Assembly: GCA_964582375.1 (NCBI GenBank)
Contig: CAZORL010000001.1
Span: 62,001-126,000, forward strand
Direction: 5' to 3'
DNA from: CAKSQF01 sp964582375
GTDB lineage: Bacteria; Bacillota; Clostridia; Oscillospirales; CAG-272
DNA: 64,000 nt
Shown here: positions 51,094 to 60,325 of the stretch, in pieces
Layout: every line of letters begins with the position of its first letter
Position numbering within the stretch: the stretch's first letter is position 1
Made by a program: the position numbers and the translations under genes
Notes under the pieces: generated by a model
Databases searched by the model: none
Seen by the model: the letters and a program-made list of their open reading frames with translations, nothing else
What the model was told of the DNA's origin: nothing

Positions 51094-51110
51094 GAAAGTC
51101 ATATTTGACC

Positions 51111-53099
51111 TTATTCCTCGTCGCCTTCGGCGTCGATGTCTGCTTCCTCGTCCTGACCCTCAAGAAGAGCGCGCATGGAGAGGGAGATCTTCTTCTTCTC
51201 GGCGTCGATGTTAATGATCTTGACCTGAACAACATCGTCGAGATGAACTACCTCAGCGGGAGTTGCGATCTTGTGATCGGTGATCTGAGAAATGTGGATG
51301 AGTCCGTCAACCTCGGGAATGATCTCGGCAAATGCGCCAAAGGGAGTGATGCCGACGACCTTTGCGGATACAACATCACCGATGTTAAAGGACTTGATGA
51401 AGAGATTCCAAGGATTGGTCTCTTCGGTCTTGCAACCGAGCGAGATCTTCTTTGCCTCGGCGTCAAAAGACTTAACGTAAACGTCGATCTTGTCGCCAAC
51501 CTTAACGACCTCAGCGGGATTCTTGATCCTAGACCATGTCAGCTCGGTGATATGTACCATGCCGTCAACGCCGCCGATGTCAACAAATACACCGTAGGGC
51601 ATGATCGACTTGACAGTGCCGGTGAATTTCTGACCGACCTCAAGCTCTGCCCAGAATTTTGCCATAGCCTCTTTGTGCTCTGCACGGAGAACGGCTCTGA
51701 TCGATGCGGTAGCACGCGAACGATCGGTGTCTACCTCGATGACCTTGACCTTCTGCATCGTTCCCTTGAGGGGAGTGAGTTCCTCACCCTTCGGAATACC
51801 GGTCTGCGATGCAGGGATGAATGCCTCGATCGCGCCGAGAGCGATCATGCAACCGCCCTTGATGATCTTTGTGATCTTGCCTTCGACGACCTCGCCGCTC
51901 TCATGTGCGGCAACGACCTTCTTCCAACTGTCAATGCGCTCAATGCGCTTTCTGGACAGACCTGCGACACCTTCGATGTCGCTGACTCTGACGACGAATG
52001 CCTCGATGGTGTCGCCGACATTATACGGGGTCTCTGCATTTGCAATTTCTTCGTAAGGAAGAATGCCGGTAACATTTGCCGAAAGATCGACGTGTACATC
52101 GGTGGGTGTGATCGATGTGATCGTACCCGTTACAATATCCCCTGTATTTAATGTTTTGAGTGACTCCTCAAGTAATTCTTCGAAATTTTCTTTCTCAAGC
52201 TTTTCGCTCATAGTGGTTTTTACCTCCTGTATTATATCGCTTGGTGTCGATGCACCTGCGGTAATGCCTATTTTGCTTGCCACCCTCGCAAGCGATGTTA
52301 TCTGCGGCGTGATGTCGCACAGGTCCTCGATCAGAAATGTTGCCTCAAGATTTCGCTTTGAAACATCAAAAAGCTTCTTTGTGTTCGATGACTGCCGCCC
52401 GCCGATCACCAACATAAGATCGACCTCTTTTGATAGACGCTCGACCTCGGTCTGCCTATTTTCAGTAACACTACATATTGTATCATAAATATTTAATTTT
52501 GTCAAGTGTTTGTTGAAAAGTTCTTGCGCTTTGTACCATTCGGACAAATTTTGGGTGGTTTGAGCCACCATTATCGCACATTTTTCCGTATAATTTTCAA
52601 ATTTTACGGTGTCCGTATGTTCAAATACCTCAGTTTCGCCGCGTGCGTATGATACGATCCCCTTGACCTCGGGGTGATTTTTGTCTCCCATAACAAGAAG
52701 TGCCTCGCCGCCCGTTGTTTGCCGACTCACTATGTCGTGTATCTTTTTAACATACGGACAGGTGCAATCGACGGTTTTGAAGTACTCGTTTCTGCTCGAA
52801 AAGTCGGCAAGCTTTTGATTTACGGAAAACGTACTTCCGTGTGCGCGCGTCACAACGGTGCTCGGGGATCTTTCTGTTGTTTCGGCAAATATCCCGTCAA
52901 GATCGTTCTCGTCTGCGGTGATGACCCCTGCACGACCGATCCGCTCAAGAACTCGCGGATTGTGTACAAGCTCGCCGAGAACGAATATTCGCTCGCCCTC
53001 TTTTTTGCCCTCTATAAGCTCCTCGACCGTGTCCACTGCGCGCTTTACGCCAAAGCAAAACCCCGCGTATTTGCCGACTGTTATCTCCGCTTTACTCAT
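51111..53099 (-). CDS. ispH-rpsA: Fused HMBPP reductase (IspH) and ribosomal protein S1-like protein
   Basis: A 662-residue fusion. Residues 1-285 are IspH, the last enzyme of the MEP isoprenoid pathway: cluster cysteines Cys15 (GFCFGVKRA), Cys114 (DCTCPYV) and Cys209 (TICSVTENRQ), with conserved His in TRAHG and KNHPEVKG. From about residue 318 four S1 RNA-binding repeats follow (GDIVTGTITSI, GEVVEGKITKI, GQKFTGTVKSIMPYGVFVDI, GDVVSAKVVGITPFGAFAEI) and an acidic tail. The fusion is recurrent in Clostridia, although a link between isoprenoid synthesis and translation is unexplained. It overlaps plsC by eight bases. Confidence 0.95.
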   Translation of the reverse strand: MSKAEITVGKYAGFCFGVKRAVDTVEELIEGKKEGERIFVLGELVHNPRVLERIGRAGVITADENDLDGIFAETTERSPSTVVTRAHGSTFSVNQKLADFSSRNEYFKTVDCTCPYVKKIHDIVSRQTTGGEALLVMGDKNHPEVKGIVSYARGETEVFEHTDTVKFENYTEKCAIMVAQTTQNLSEWYKAQELFNKHLTKLNIYDTICSVTENRQTEVERLSKEVDLMLVIGGRQSSNTKKLFDVSKRNLEATFLIEDLCDITPQITSLARVASKIGITAGASTPSDIIQEVKTTMSEKLEKENFEELLEESLKTLNTGDIVTGTITSITPTDVHVDLSANVTGILPYEEIANAETPYNVGDTIEAFVVRVSDIEGVAGLSRKRIERIDSWKKVVAAHESGEVVEGKITKIIKGGCMIALGAIEAFIPASQTGIPKGEELTPLKGTMQKVKVIEVDTDRSRATASIRAVLRAEHKEAMAKFWAELEVGQKFTGTVKSIMPYGVFVDIGGVDGMVHITELTWSRIKNPAEVVKVGDKIDVYVKSFDAEAKKISLGCKTEETNPWNLFIKSFNIGDVVSAKVVGITPFGAFAEIIPEVDGLIHISQITDHKIATPAEVVHLDDVVQVKIINIDAEKKKISLSMRALLEGQDEEADIDAEGDEE

Positions 53100-53736
53100 C
53101 CTTGACCTTTTTGCTCTTTTCTTTGCCGCACGGCGTGTCGATCAGATCGGTGATCGATGAAAAGATCTTCTTCGACGCCGCCGCAAATTCGACGCCTCTT
53201 CCGTTTGCAAAGTCAAACGACTCGTATTCGATCGGTTTGCCGATGATCACATATGTACGCCTAAAGGGCACGACCTTCCATTTTTTTGTTTTTATCAGAA
53301 CGGGCACGACCTTGACCTTTGCGTGATACTCGATCATTCCGACTCCGTTTTTGATGACAGTTTCTCTCGGATCGACACTCGGACATCTTGTGCCCTGCGG
53401 GAATATGCCGACCGTTTTGCCTTCCTCGAGAAGAGAAAGGGTCATCTTGATCGGACCGAGAGAGGCTGACGCGTTCTGCCTGTCAACCGGGAACGCTCCG
53501 AGTGCCTTGATAAAATGGCGAAGTATCGGGATCTTGAACAGCTCTGCTTTCGCAAAAAAGTGAACCTGCCTCTTGAAGCTCGCTCCAACGACTATGACAT
53601 CCCTGTTTGATGTGTGATTTGCACATACCATGAACGCCCCGTCCGTCGGTTCGTTCTCTCTGCCGATGATCTTTATGTTGTAAATGAATCTGAAGAACCC
53701 TCCGAGACAGGCTCTTGCAACCGTGTAAAAATTCAT
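53092..53736 (-). CDS. plsC: 1-acyl-sn-glycerol-3-phosphate acyltransferase
   Basis: Acylates lysophosphatidic acid to phosphatidic acid at the membrane. The 214 residues carry the HX4D motif NHTSNRDVIV, the glycerol-phosphate site FPVDRQ and the FPQGTRCP motif (the EGTR equivalent, here QGTR), plus VPVLIKT. A weak hydrophobic N-terminus anchors it. It lies between cmk (9 bases) and ispH-S1, in the standard Clostridial order. The replacement of EGTR by QGTR is a modest variation. Confidence 0.92.
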   Translation of the reverse strand: MNFYTVARACLGGFFRFIYNIKIIGRENEPTDGAFMVCANHTSNRDVIVVGASFKRQVHFFAKAELFKIPILRHFIKALGAFPVDRQNASASLGPIKMTLSLLEEGKTVGIFPQGTRCPSVDPRETVIKNGVGMIEYHAKVKVVPVLIKTKKWKVVPFRRTYVIIGKPIEYESFDFANGRGVEFAAASKKIFSSITDLIDTPCGKEKSKKVKDE

Positions 53737-53745
53737 TCGGATATC

Positions 53746-54423
53746 TTAACCTTCCTTCACTGCCGTTTTGCTCTTTATTATCGCAAGTGCGGCGTCAAGC
53801 ATTTCGTCGATCGTCAAGTCCGAGTTGTCAAGATATACCGCATCGTCCGCCGCCTTGAGAGGCGCAAGCTCACGCGATGAGTCACGCTCGTCACGCTCGG
53901 CCATGACGCGGACAGTCTCCTCAAGCGATATGTCAATGCCTTTTTGGATATATTCGAGCCTGCGACGCTTTGCACGCGCCGTCGGAGAGGAAACGAGAAA
54001 TATCTTCACATCGGCATCCGGAAGTATTACCGTTCCTATGTCGCGACCGTCCATTATAACATTGTTTTCCCTCGCGATCTTTCGCTGTGTGTCAAGCAGG
54101 AATGCTCGAACCTCACCGATTGCCGAAACGGTCGATGCCCATTCGGATATCGATGGCGTGCGGATCTTGTCTGATACATCCTCGCCGCAAAGGAATACTT
54201 TTTGACTCTCACCGTCATGGGCAAGTGAGATGGAAATGTCCGAAAGTGCGGCGATTATCCCTGCCTTGTCGCTTTTGTCAATATCCGCTCGCTCACAAAA
54301 CAGTCCGACCGCCCTGTAAAGCGCACCCGTGTCAACGTATACATACCCGAGCTTTTTCGAAAGCATTTTTGCCAGTGTGCTTTTTCCTGCGCCGGATGGT
54401 CCGTCAATTGCTATCTGTATCAT
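53746..54423 (-). CDS. cmk: Cytidylate kinase
   Basis: Phosphorylates CMP and dCMP. The 225 residues have the P-loop IAIDGPSGAGKSTLAKMLSK, VDTGALYRAVG, the CMP-binding IMDGRDIGTVILPDADVKIFL and the lid RDERDSSRELAPLKAADDAV (residues about 175-194). Normal length. It begins 15 bases after the flavoprotein gene. Confidence 0.96.
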   Translation of the reverse strand: MIQIAIDGPSGAGKSTLAKMLSKKLGYVYVDTGALYRAVGLFCERADIDKSDKAGIIAALSDISISLAHDGESQKVFLCGEDVSDKIRTPSISEWASTVSAIGEVRAFLLDTQRKIARENNVIMDGRDIGTVILPDADVKIFLVSSPTARAKRRRLEYIQKGIDISLEETVRVMAERDERDSSRELAPLKAADDAVYLDNSDLTIDEMLDAALAIIKSKTAVKEG

Positions 54424-54438
54424 TCTTTTGGTATCCTT

Positions 54439-55671
54439 TCATATTTGTTCGGTTGCCGACATTGCCGCAACATATGCCGTCGAAAATGCCGTTTGAAGAT
54501 TAAATCCGCCCGTGTATGCGTCAACATCTATGACCTCGCCGATAAAGTAGAGCCCACCGACCTTTTTGGATTCCATTGTCTTCGGCGATATCTCGCGGAT
54601 GTCAATGCCTCCCGAGGTGATTATTGCCTCGTCGATCGGGCGTGTGCCGCTTACCGTGAAGTGCATGTGCTTCATCAAACGGACGATGGATGCACGCTCG
54701 TCTCTTGTGATGCTGTTGATCTTTTTTTCGGGGTCGATCCCCGACAAAGAAACAAAAACGCTTACAAGCTTTGACGGAAGGAGATCGGATAGGGCGTTTG
54801 AATAGTTTTTGTTCGAATACTTTTTGAAATCGGAAAGTATGCGTCTGTCGAGTGTTTCGTCATTGAGCGCGGGCTTCAGATCTATCTCCGCTTTGTATCG
54901 TTTCGGTCGAATGTCCCGAAGATATGCGGATGCCGAAAGTATCATCGGACCGGTGACACCGAAATGGGTGAACATCATCTCGCCGAAATCGTTGTAGATC
55001 TCTTTTCCGCCCGATTCGCTGTCGAAAAAGTGTATCGCGACATTTTTCAGCGACAGCCCTTGAAGCTTCGGACACCAACGCTCGCAGACCTCAAGCGGTA
55101 CCAGGGAAGGGGAGAGTTTCGTGACATTTATGCCCAGCTCTCTCGCAAATCTGTATCCGTCTCCGGTCGAGCCTGTCCTTGGGTATGACAGCCCTCCCGT
55201 TGCGACAAATACCGCGTCGTATCGCTCCTCTCTGTCGGTCTTGATCGATAAAGCTCCGTCCTCCGATTTTATTACTTCCGCGACACGCGAATGTACGAAT
55301 CGAACTTCCAACCGCCGACATTCGGATACCATTGCGTCAACGATGTCGCACGCTTTGTCAGAAACAGGAAACACTCTGTTTCCGCGCTCGGTCTTTAAGG
55401 GAACACCAAGCTCTTCAAAAAAAGCGATCGTGTCGGATGGAGTGAATCTCGATATCGGACCGTACATGAAACGCGGATTTTTGGGTACATTTGAAATAAA
55501 CTCGTTTGGCGTGCAGTCATTTGTCAAATTGCATCTGCCCTTACCGGTGATCATGAGCTTTCTCCCGGGACGCTCGTTTTTTTCGTAGATCGTCACGGAT
55601 GCACCGCGACGCGCACAGACGATCGCCGCCATCATTCCCGCAGCTCCCGCACCGATAATTCCAATGTTCAT
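54439..55671 (-). CDS. FAD/NAD(P)-dependent oxidoreductase, HI0933/BaiN family
   Basis: A 410-residue flavoprotein. It has the FAD-binding start IGIIGAGAAGMMAAIVCARR, the motif YEKNERPGRKLMITGKGRCNLTND (across residues 29-52) and FVATGGLSYPRTGSTGDGYRFA, with the C-terminal GLYFIGEVIDVDAYTGGFNLQ, all hallmarks of the HI0933 family, which includes the bile-acid flavoprotein BaiN. Most members sit beside cmk as here and are unlikely to be bile-acid enzymes. It is the first gene after a consensus promoter. Confidence 0.9.
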   Translation of the reverse strand: MNIGIIGAGAAGMMAAIVCARRGASVTIYEKNERPGRKLMITGKGRCNLTNDCTPNEFISNVPKNPRFMYGPISRFTPSDTIAFFEELGVPLKTERGNRVFPVSDKACDIVDAMVSECRRLEVRFVHSRVAEVIKSEDGALSIKTDREERYDAVFVATGGLSYPRTGSTGDGYRFARELGINVTKLSPSLVPLEVCERWCPKLQGLSLKNVAIHFFDSESGGKEIYNDFGEMMFTHFGVTGPMILSASAYLRDIRPKRYKAEIDLKPALNDETLDRRILSDFKKYSNKNYSNALSDLLPSKLVSVFVSLSGIDPEKKINSITRDERASIVRLMKHMHFTVSGTRPIDEAIITSGGIDIREISPKTMESKKVGGLYFIGEVIDVDAYTGGFNLQTAFSTAYVAAMSATEQI

Positions 55672-55703
55672 CCTGTATCTCCATCTTTTGTTGTATCCTA
55701 AAT

Positions 55704-55732
55704 ATTATACCCGTTTTTCTTGCTAATGTCAA
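55704..55732 (-). promoter_or_regulatory. Consensus promoter of the baiN-like-cmk-plsC-ispH/S1 operon
   Basis: TTGACA (55732-55727), 17-base spacer, TATAAT (55709-55704), about 33 bases before the ATG at 55671. Confidence 0.85.
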
Positions 55733-55837
55733 GAGAATTTTTTGAAAAAATGTTGAAATTCACGCAAAATGGACAAGGTATTGCGAAAACATAGATCGCC
55801 CCGGCCCGGAATATCATAACACAAAGAGGTGTGATGT

Positions 55838-56890
55838 GTGAAATTTGATTTTGAAAACAAAGATTTTGAGCGGCATAAAAGGATCGCCTTCTACATCGGA
55901 TGCTTTGCGGCGATCGCAACAGCTCTTTTTGTGTCTGTAAAATATCTGTTCTTTCCGTTCTTTGCGGCATGGCTGACCGCACTCATGCTTGACGGTGCTG
56001 CAGGTGCGCTTTGCAAGAGGACAAAAATGCCGCGTCTTGTCGTATCGGTGTTCCTTGCGCTGATCATGTTGGCTCTTTTGGCGAGTGCTCTTCTTTTTGT
56101 CGGCAAAAGAATTTACTCGGAGACTCTTGAGATCCTTCAAGTGTTTACCGAAGATGACAGCATTTTGCTTGATGAAAAGGGATTGAAGATCGACGCACTT
56201 TTTGCAAGACTTGGGCTAAAGCTGCCCGATCACATGTACGAACATGTCACGAAATATATCAATAAAACAGCGGGCGAGCTGCTCTCAAAGCTTACCGCAT
56301 CGGCAGGAAACTTTGCCGCGGCTCTTCCCGGGAGGATGATCTCGCTTTTTGTTTATTTGATGTCTACCTGCCTCATTCTTTCGGATCTTGACCGATTTGA
56401 AAAAGGACTTGCGTCCTTCCTTCCGAGCACTGTTTCAAAAAAGCTTGCAACTCTCAGAGCGGGAATTGTTCGCTGTGTCGGCAGATACTCAAGAGCATAC
56501 CTCTTGATCCTTGTCATGACGTTTGGCGAGCTGTTTGTTGCCCTTTCGATACTGCGTATCGATTTTGCAATGCTGATCGCGGCAATCATCGCCCTTCTCG
56601 ACCTTTTGCCGGCACTCGGTGTCGGCACGGCACTCATACCGTGGGCGATCATTATGTTTCTTGTCGGTGAGCGGGCAAAGGCACTGGGACTTGCCGTATC
56701 TGCGGTCGTGATATTCGTGATAAGACAGATATCCGAGCCGCACATCGTGGGTGCGCGTCTCGGACTTTCTCCGCTGCTTACTCTGTTTTCGGCTTTTGTC
56801 GGCTATAGATTGTGCGGCGTCACCGGTATAATTCTCTCCCCGATCGTCGCGATAGCCTTAAAGGATGTTTCTCAAAGCAGACGGAATTAG
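55838..56890 (+). CDS. AI-2E/YtvI family membrane permease
   Basis: A 350-residue integral membrane protein with about eight helices. The C-terminal half has the AI-2E family signature ALLDLLPALGVGTALIPWAI and RQISEPHIVGARLGLSPLLTLFSAFVG in two parts. The sporulation membrane protein YtvI belongs to this group and the length agrees, but a sporulation role cannot be read from the sequence alone. Transport of Na+/H+ or small molecules is reported for relatives. GTG start at 55838 with AGAGGTG upstream. Its last four bases overlap the end of the convergent serine dehydratase gene. Confidence 0.85.
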   Translation: MKFDFENKDFERHKRIAFYIGCFAAIATALFVSVKYLFFPFFAAWLTALMLDGAAGALCKRTKMPRLVVSVFLALIMLALLASALLFVGKRIYSETLEILQVFTEDDSILLDEKGLKIDALFARLGLKLPDHMYEHVTKYINKTAGELLSKLTASAGNFAAALPGRMISLFVYLMSTCLILSDLDRFEKGLASFLPSTVSKKLATLRAGIVRCVGRYSRAYLLILVMTFGELFVALSILRIDFAMLIAAIIALLDLLPALGVGTALIPWAIIMFLVGERAKALGLAVSAVVIFVIRQISEPHIVGARLGLSPLLTLFSAFVGYRLCGVTGIILSPIVAIALKDVSQSRRN

Positions 56891-58086
56891 TGCTTGTAGT
56901 GTTCCGCAAGTCCGCCTTTTGCCGTCTCGCGATATTTTCCGAGCAGATCGCGACCGGTCGCGTACATCGTTTCAACGACGGTGTCAAAGCTGATCTTTCT
57001 CGTATCGGTGAGAAAATTTGCAAGCGACAGAGCGTTTATCGCACGCATGGCTGCGACCGCGTTTCGCTCGATGCATGGGATCTGCACAAGCCCGTTTATC
57101 GGATCGCAGGTAAGCCCCAGATGATGCTCCATTGCGACCTCGGCGGCATATTCTATCTGATCGATACCCATCTCAAAAAGCTCTCCGAGTGCGGCGGCTG
57201 CCATGGAGCATGCCGACCCTATCTCGGCTTGACAGCCGCATTCCGCACCGCTGATCGATGCGTTTGTTCTGATCAGATCTCCGATGATACCTCCCGTCGC
57301 AAGCGCATGCAGAATGTCGGTGTCGTCAAATCCTCTCGTCTCCTGCATGTAGCGAAGCACCGACGGCAAAACTCCGCTCGATCCGCATGTCGGAGCGGTC
57401 ACTATCCTCCCTGCGGCGGCATTTTGCTCGCTTACGGCAAACGCGTATGCGCAGACAAGTCTGTTCTCTCTCGTTTGCGCGGATTCGTCAATGTGGCGTT
57501 GATTGTACAGATAATTTGCCTTGCGATTTGTCATCAGCCCACCGTCCAATGTGCCGACGGAGGACAGACCGCAGTTTATGCTGTCCTTCATCGCCAACCA
57601 GACATCGGACAGATAATCGCGTATCCCCTCGCCCTCAAATCGCTCGACATACTCCCAAAGGCGTATATTGTGCTCCCTGCAATAATTTGCTATGTCTGTA
57701 TATTTTTTGTGCGGATAGATCTCGGGCTCGATCTCACTCTCGCGCCCCTCGAAAATTATGTCACCGCCGCCGATGCTGTAGACCCTCTCGCGACCGATCT
57801 CAAGCTCTCCGCGGCAGGCGATAATGTCCATTGTGTTTTGATAAGTCTCACACGGCGTTGATGTGTCAAAGGTTATGATCACATCTTTTGGTGCAAGAGA
57901 CTCGGCGATGACCTTGTCGGTCATGTGTCCCTTGCCGGTCATGGCAAGCGAGCCGTAAAGGGTCACCTTGAACGTATCTGCATCGGGGTAGAGGGCGAGC
58001 ATCTTTGCACACGCAAAGCCCGGGCCCATCGAGTGAGAGCTGGACGGCCCTCGCCCTATCTTGTATAAACTGCGAATAGATTTCAT
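56887..58086 (-). CDS. L-serine ammonia-lyase (iron-sulfur, single chain)
   Basis: Deaminates L-serine to pyruvate using a [4Fe-4S] cluster. The 399 residues fuse the beta-type domain (IGRGPSSSHSMGPGFACAKM, YGSLAMTGKGHMTD) with the alpha-type domain (APTCGSSGVLPSVL, ECGCQAEIGSACSMAAAAL, GLTCDPINGLVQIPCIERN). Conserved cysteines in the last three motifs serve the cluster. No ACT domain is visible. Clostridia often use a two-subunit form; the fused form is like SdaA of E. coli, although the N-terminal part here is shortened. It has its own promoter. Confidence 0.92.
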   Translation of the reverse strand: MKSIRSLYKIGRGPSSSHSMGPGFACAKMLALYPDADTFKVTLYGSLAMTGKGHMTDKVIAESLAPKDVIITFDTSTPCETYQNTMDIIACRGELEIGRERVYSIGGGDIIFEGRESEIEPEIYPHKKYTDIANYCREHNIRLWEYVERFEGEGIRDYLSDVWLAMKDSINCGLSSVGTLDGGLMTNRKANYLYNQRHIDESAQTRENRLVCAYAFAVSEQNAAAGRIVTAPTCGSSGVLPSVLRYMQETRGFDDTDILHALATGGIIGDLIRTNASISGAECGCQAEIGSACSMAAAALGELFEMGIDQIEYAAEVAMEHHLGLTCDPINGLVQIPCIERNAVAAMRAINALSLANFLTDTRKISFDTVVETMYATGRDLLGKYRETAKGGLAEHYKH

Positions 58087-58128
58087 TTTTTTCGTATTCT
58101 CCGTTTTGTTTTGTATTTCCGCATGTCT

Positions 58129-58157
58129 ATTTTACCACGCAAGTCGCAAAAGGTCAA
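58129..58157 (-). promoter_or_regulatory. Promoter of the serine dehydratase gene
   Basis: TTGACC (58157-58152), 17-base spacer, TAAAAT (58134-58129). It diverges from the ABC-F promoter 36 bases away. Confidence 0.7.
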
Positions 58158-58192
58158 TAGCTGAGCGATAATTTTTTAATTTTTCGTATCTA

Positions 58193-58221
58193 TTGACATT
58201 TCTGCAAAAAGATTGTATAAT
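58193..58221 (+). promoter_or_regulatory. Consensus promoter of the ABC-F gene
   Basis: TTGACA (58193-58198), 17-base spacer, TATAAT (58216-58221), about 32 bases before the ATG at 58253. The short leader leaves no room for the long attenuators that control many resistance ABC-F genes. Confidence 0.85.
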
Positions 58222-58252
58222 AATGGAGTTAATGATTTTTCGGAGTATATGA

Positions 58253-60145
58253 ATGATTTCTTTAAGTTGCGACAACATATCCTTCTCGGTCGGGATAGAC
58301 ACGATCCTCGACCGTGTTACATTTTCGATAAATGAAGGCGACCATCTCGGCATTGTCGGAGTAAACGGTGCGGGAAAATCGACCCTTCTTCGAATAATAA
58401 CAAATAAGCTTTCTGCCGACGGCGGAAGTGTCTATATCCAAAATGGTGCGACCGTCTCCATGCTTGAGCAGAATGCCGAGTATTCGAGCGATCGCAGTGT
58501 TCTCGACGAGATGCTTGCGGCATTTTCGAGCCTGATCGATACAGAACACGAGCTTGAAAGACTGCGCCTGCTTGCGGACGGCGGCGACGAGGCGGCGGCA
58601 CTTCGCTTTGCCTCCATGCACGAAAAATTTATCTCGGACGGCGGACTTGAATATGTCGGCAGATGCAAGGGCACGCTTCAAAGTCTCGGGCTTGGTGCCG
58701 ATTTCTTTGACGTGCCGATAACCACGCTCAGCGGCGGACAAAAGACCCGTGTCGCACTTGCAAGACTTCTCTTGTCCGATCCCGATATAATAATTCTGGA
58801 CGAGCCTACAAATCACCTTGACATCGAGAGTATCGAGTGGCTTGAAAAATATCTTTCGTCCTGCTCGAAAACGGTAATTGTCGTCTCACACGACAGATAT
58901 TTTCTCTGTAAGGTCACGAGCAAAACGCTCGAGATCGAAAACTGTAAGGCAAAGCTTTATGGCGGAAATTACGACAAATATATTGCCGAAAAAAAGAGAG
59001 AGCGCGAAATACTCGAGCATCAGTACAAGAATCAGCAAAAAGAGATCGCAAGGATAGAGGCGTATATCGAACAGCAACGGCGTTGGAACAGAGAGCGAAA
59101 CATTATTGCCGCCGAATCAAGGCAGAAACAGCTTGATAAGATGGAAAAGATCGACGCTCCCTCGAGACTCCCCGACAATATACGCATGAAGTTCGCCGAA
59201 TCGGACGAAAGCGGCTTCGATGTGCTGTCGGTAAGACGTCTGTCCAAGAGCTACCCCGGCAAGACGCTTTTCGAGGGACTTTCGTTTGAGCTTAAAAAGC
59301 GCGACAGACTCTTTATCATCGGCAAAAACGGTTGCGGAAAATCGACACTTCTTAAGATACTCAGCGGACATGCGACACAGGACCTTGGTGTGTTTGACTT
59401 TGGCTATAATGTCAGGCTCGGATATTACGATCAGGAGAACCAAAACCTGTCCGAGGAAAAAACGGTCATCGACGAGCTGTGGGACTCCTATCCGACCCTT
59501 TCGCAGACCGAGATAAGAAACGCACTCGCACTCTTTTTGTTCAAAGGAGACGATATCTTCAAGGAAATACGCGTGCTTTCGGGCGGCGAGAAGGCAAGAA
59601 TAACATTTGCAAAGCTCATGCTGTCAAAATACAATCTGCTTTTCCTCGATGAGCCGACCAATCACCTTGATATCATGTCCCGAGAGGTGCTCGAGGATGC
59701 ACTGACCGATTTTGACGGCACGATCCTTGCGGTATCTCACGACAGATATTTCATAAAAAAGCTCTCCTCACGAATACTTTCGTTTGAGGACGGCGGTGTG
59801 CGCGATTATATGGGCACATATGAGGATTACCTTTCATATGTTTCACGCTTTGCCCAAAAGAGCACCTCGACAACATGTGAGATATCTACGGAGACCGAGT
59901 CTAAAAAGCAGTACATGAAAAGCAAACAGGAGTCTGCCGAGAAAAGACGAGTGGCAAACAGGATAAAAAAGAGCAGGGAAGAGATCGCGACAATAGAGAC
60001 GAGACTTGACGAGATCTCCCGTGAGATCGATGAAAATCAAAGTGATGCGGACCTTCTCTCAAAACTCTATTCCGAGTCGGAAGAGCTTGAAACACGAATG
60101 ATGACCCTCATGGAAGAGCTTGACTCGCTCGGAGAGGAAATATAA
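58253..60145 (+). CDS. ABC-F family ribosome-associated ATPase
   Basis: A 630-residue cytosolic protein with two ABC domains and no membrane segment. Walker A motifs are GVNGAGKSTLLRI and GKNGCGKSTLLKI; signatures LSGGQKTRVALARLLL and LSGGEKARITFAKLML; both Walker B sites keep Glu (LDEPTNHLDI twice). The inter-domain linker (about 235-310) is charged and helical, with IEQQRRWNRERNI typical of the P-site tRNA interaction motif. The C-terminus (about 540-630) is a coiled coil. ABC-F members act on ribosomes as translation or resistance factors; which applies here is not decidable. Shares a divergent promoter region with the serine dehydratase. Confidence 0.92.
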   Translation: MISLSCDNISFSVGIDTILDRVTFSINEGDHLGIVGVNGAGKSTLLRIITNKLSADGGSVYIQNGATVSMLEQNAEYSSDRSVLDEMLAAFSSLIDTEHELERLRLLADGGDEAAALRFASMHEKFISDGGLEYVGRCKGTLQSLGLGADFFDVPITTLSGGQKTRVALARLLLSDPDIIILDEPTNHLDIESIEWLEKYLSSCSKTVIVVSHDRYFLCKVTSKTLEIENCKAKLYGGNYDKYIAEKKREREILEHQYKNQQKEIARIEAYIEQQRRWNRERNIIAAESRQKQLDKMEKIDAPSRLPDNIRMKFAESDESGFDVLSVRRLSKSYPGKTLFEGLSFELKKRDRLFIIGKNGCGKSTLLKILSGHATQDLGVFDFGYNVRLGYYDQENQNLSEEKTVIDELWDSYPTLSQTEIRNALALFLFKGDDIFKEIRVLSGGEKARITFAKLMLSKYNLLFLDEPTNHLDIMSREVLEDALTDFDGTILAVSHDRYFIKKLSSRILSFEDGGVRDYMGTYEDYLSYVSRFAQKSTSTTCEISTETESKKQYMKSKQESAEKRRVANRIKKSREEIATIETRLDEISREIDENQSDADLLSKLYSESEELETRMMTLMEELDSLGEEI

Positions 60146-60260
60146 CAAATAAGGCTGCCTCAAATGCGCAAAGCAAGTAAGACGGCATAAAAATCATTTT
60201 TCTGATTGCCAAGCTCTTTGTAGGTCATAACGATCAGCGGAGATCTGTAACGAAAAACAA

Positions 60261-60305
60261 AAGCGTGTAACCATTGCCGGAATTATGCCGCATGGCTACA
60301 CGCTT
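60261..60305. terminator. Terminator after the ABC-F gene, bidirectional
   Basis: AAGCGTGTA (60261-60269) pairs with TACACGCTT (60297-60305), extended inward by CCAT/ATGG. T-rich sequence follows on both strands. The gap 60146-60260 contains nothing I can name. Confidence 0.75.
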
Positions 60306-60325
60306 GTTGTTATTTGTTTTTGTTT

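Noticed and set aside
51105..52151. 348-codon plus-strand open frame opposite ispH-S1
   Set aside because: It is antisense to a strongly conserved coding frame, has no ribosome site or recognisable motif, and its length follows from codon bias of the real gene.
55780..55837. Sporulation-sigma-like promoter before the YtvI-like permease (CATAACAC)
   Set aside because: The -10-like string has no matching -35 element at the expected distance; it is too weak to support sigma-E or sigma-G control.
56812..57861. 349-codon plus-strand open frame opposite the serine dehydratase
   Set aside because: Starts inside the permease gene in another frame and mirrors the dehydratase; no motifs.
60170..60238. 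22-codon minus-strand frame between the ABC-F gene and its terminator
   Set aside because: No ribosome site, no conserved feature and very short; probably chance.
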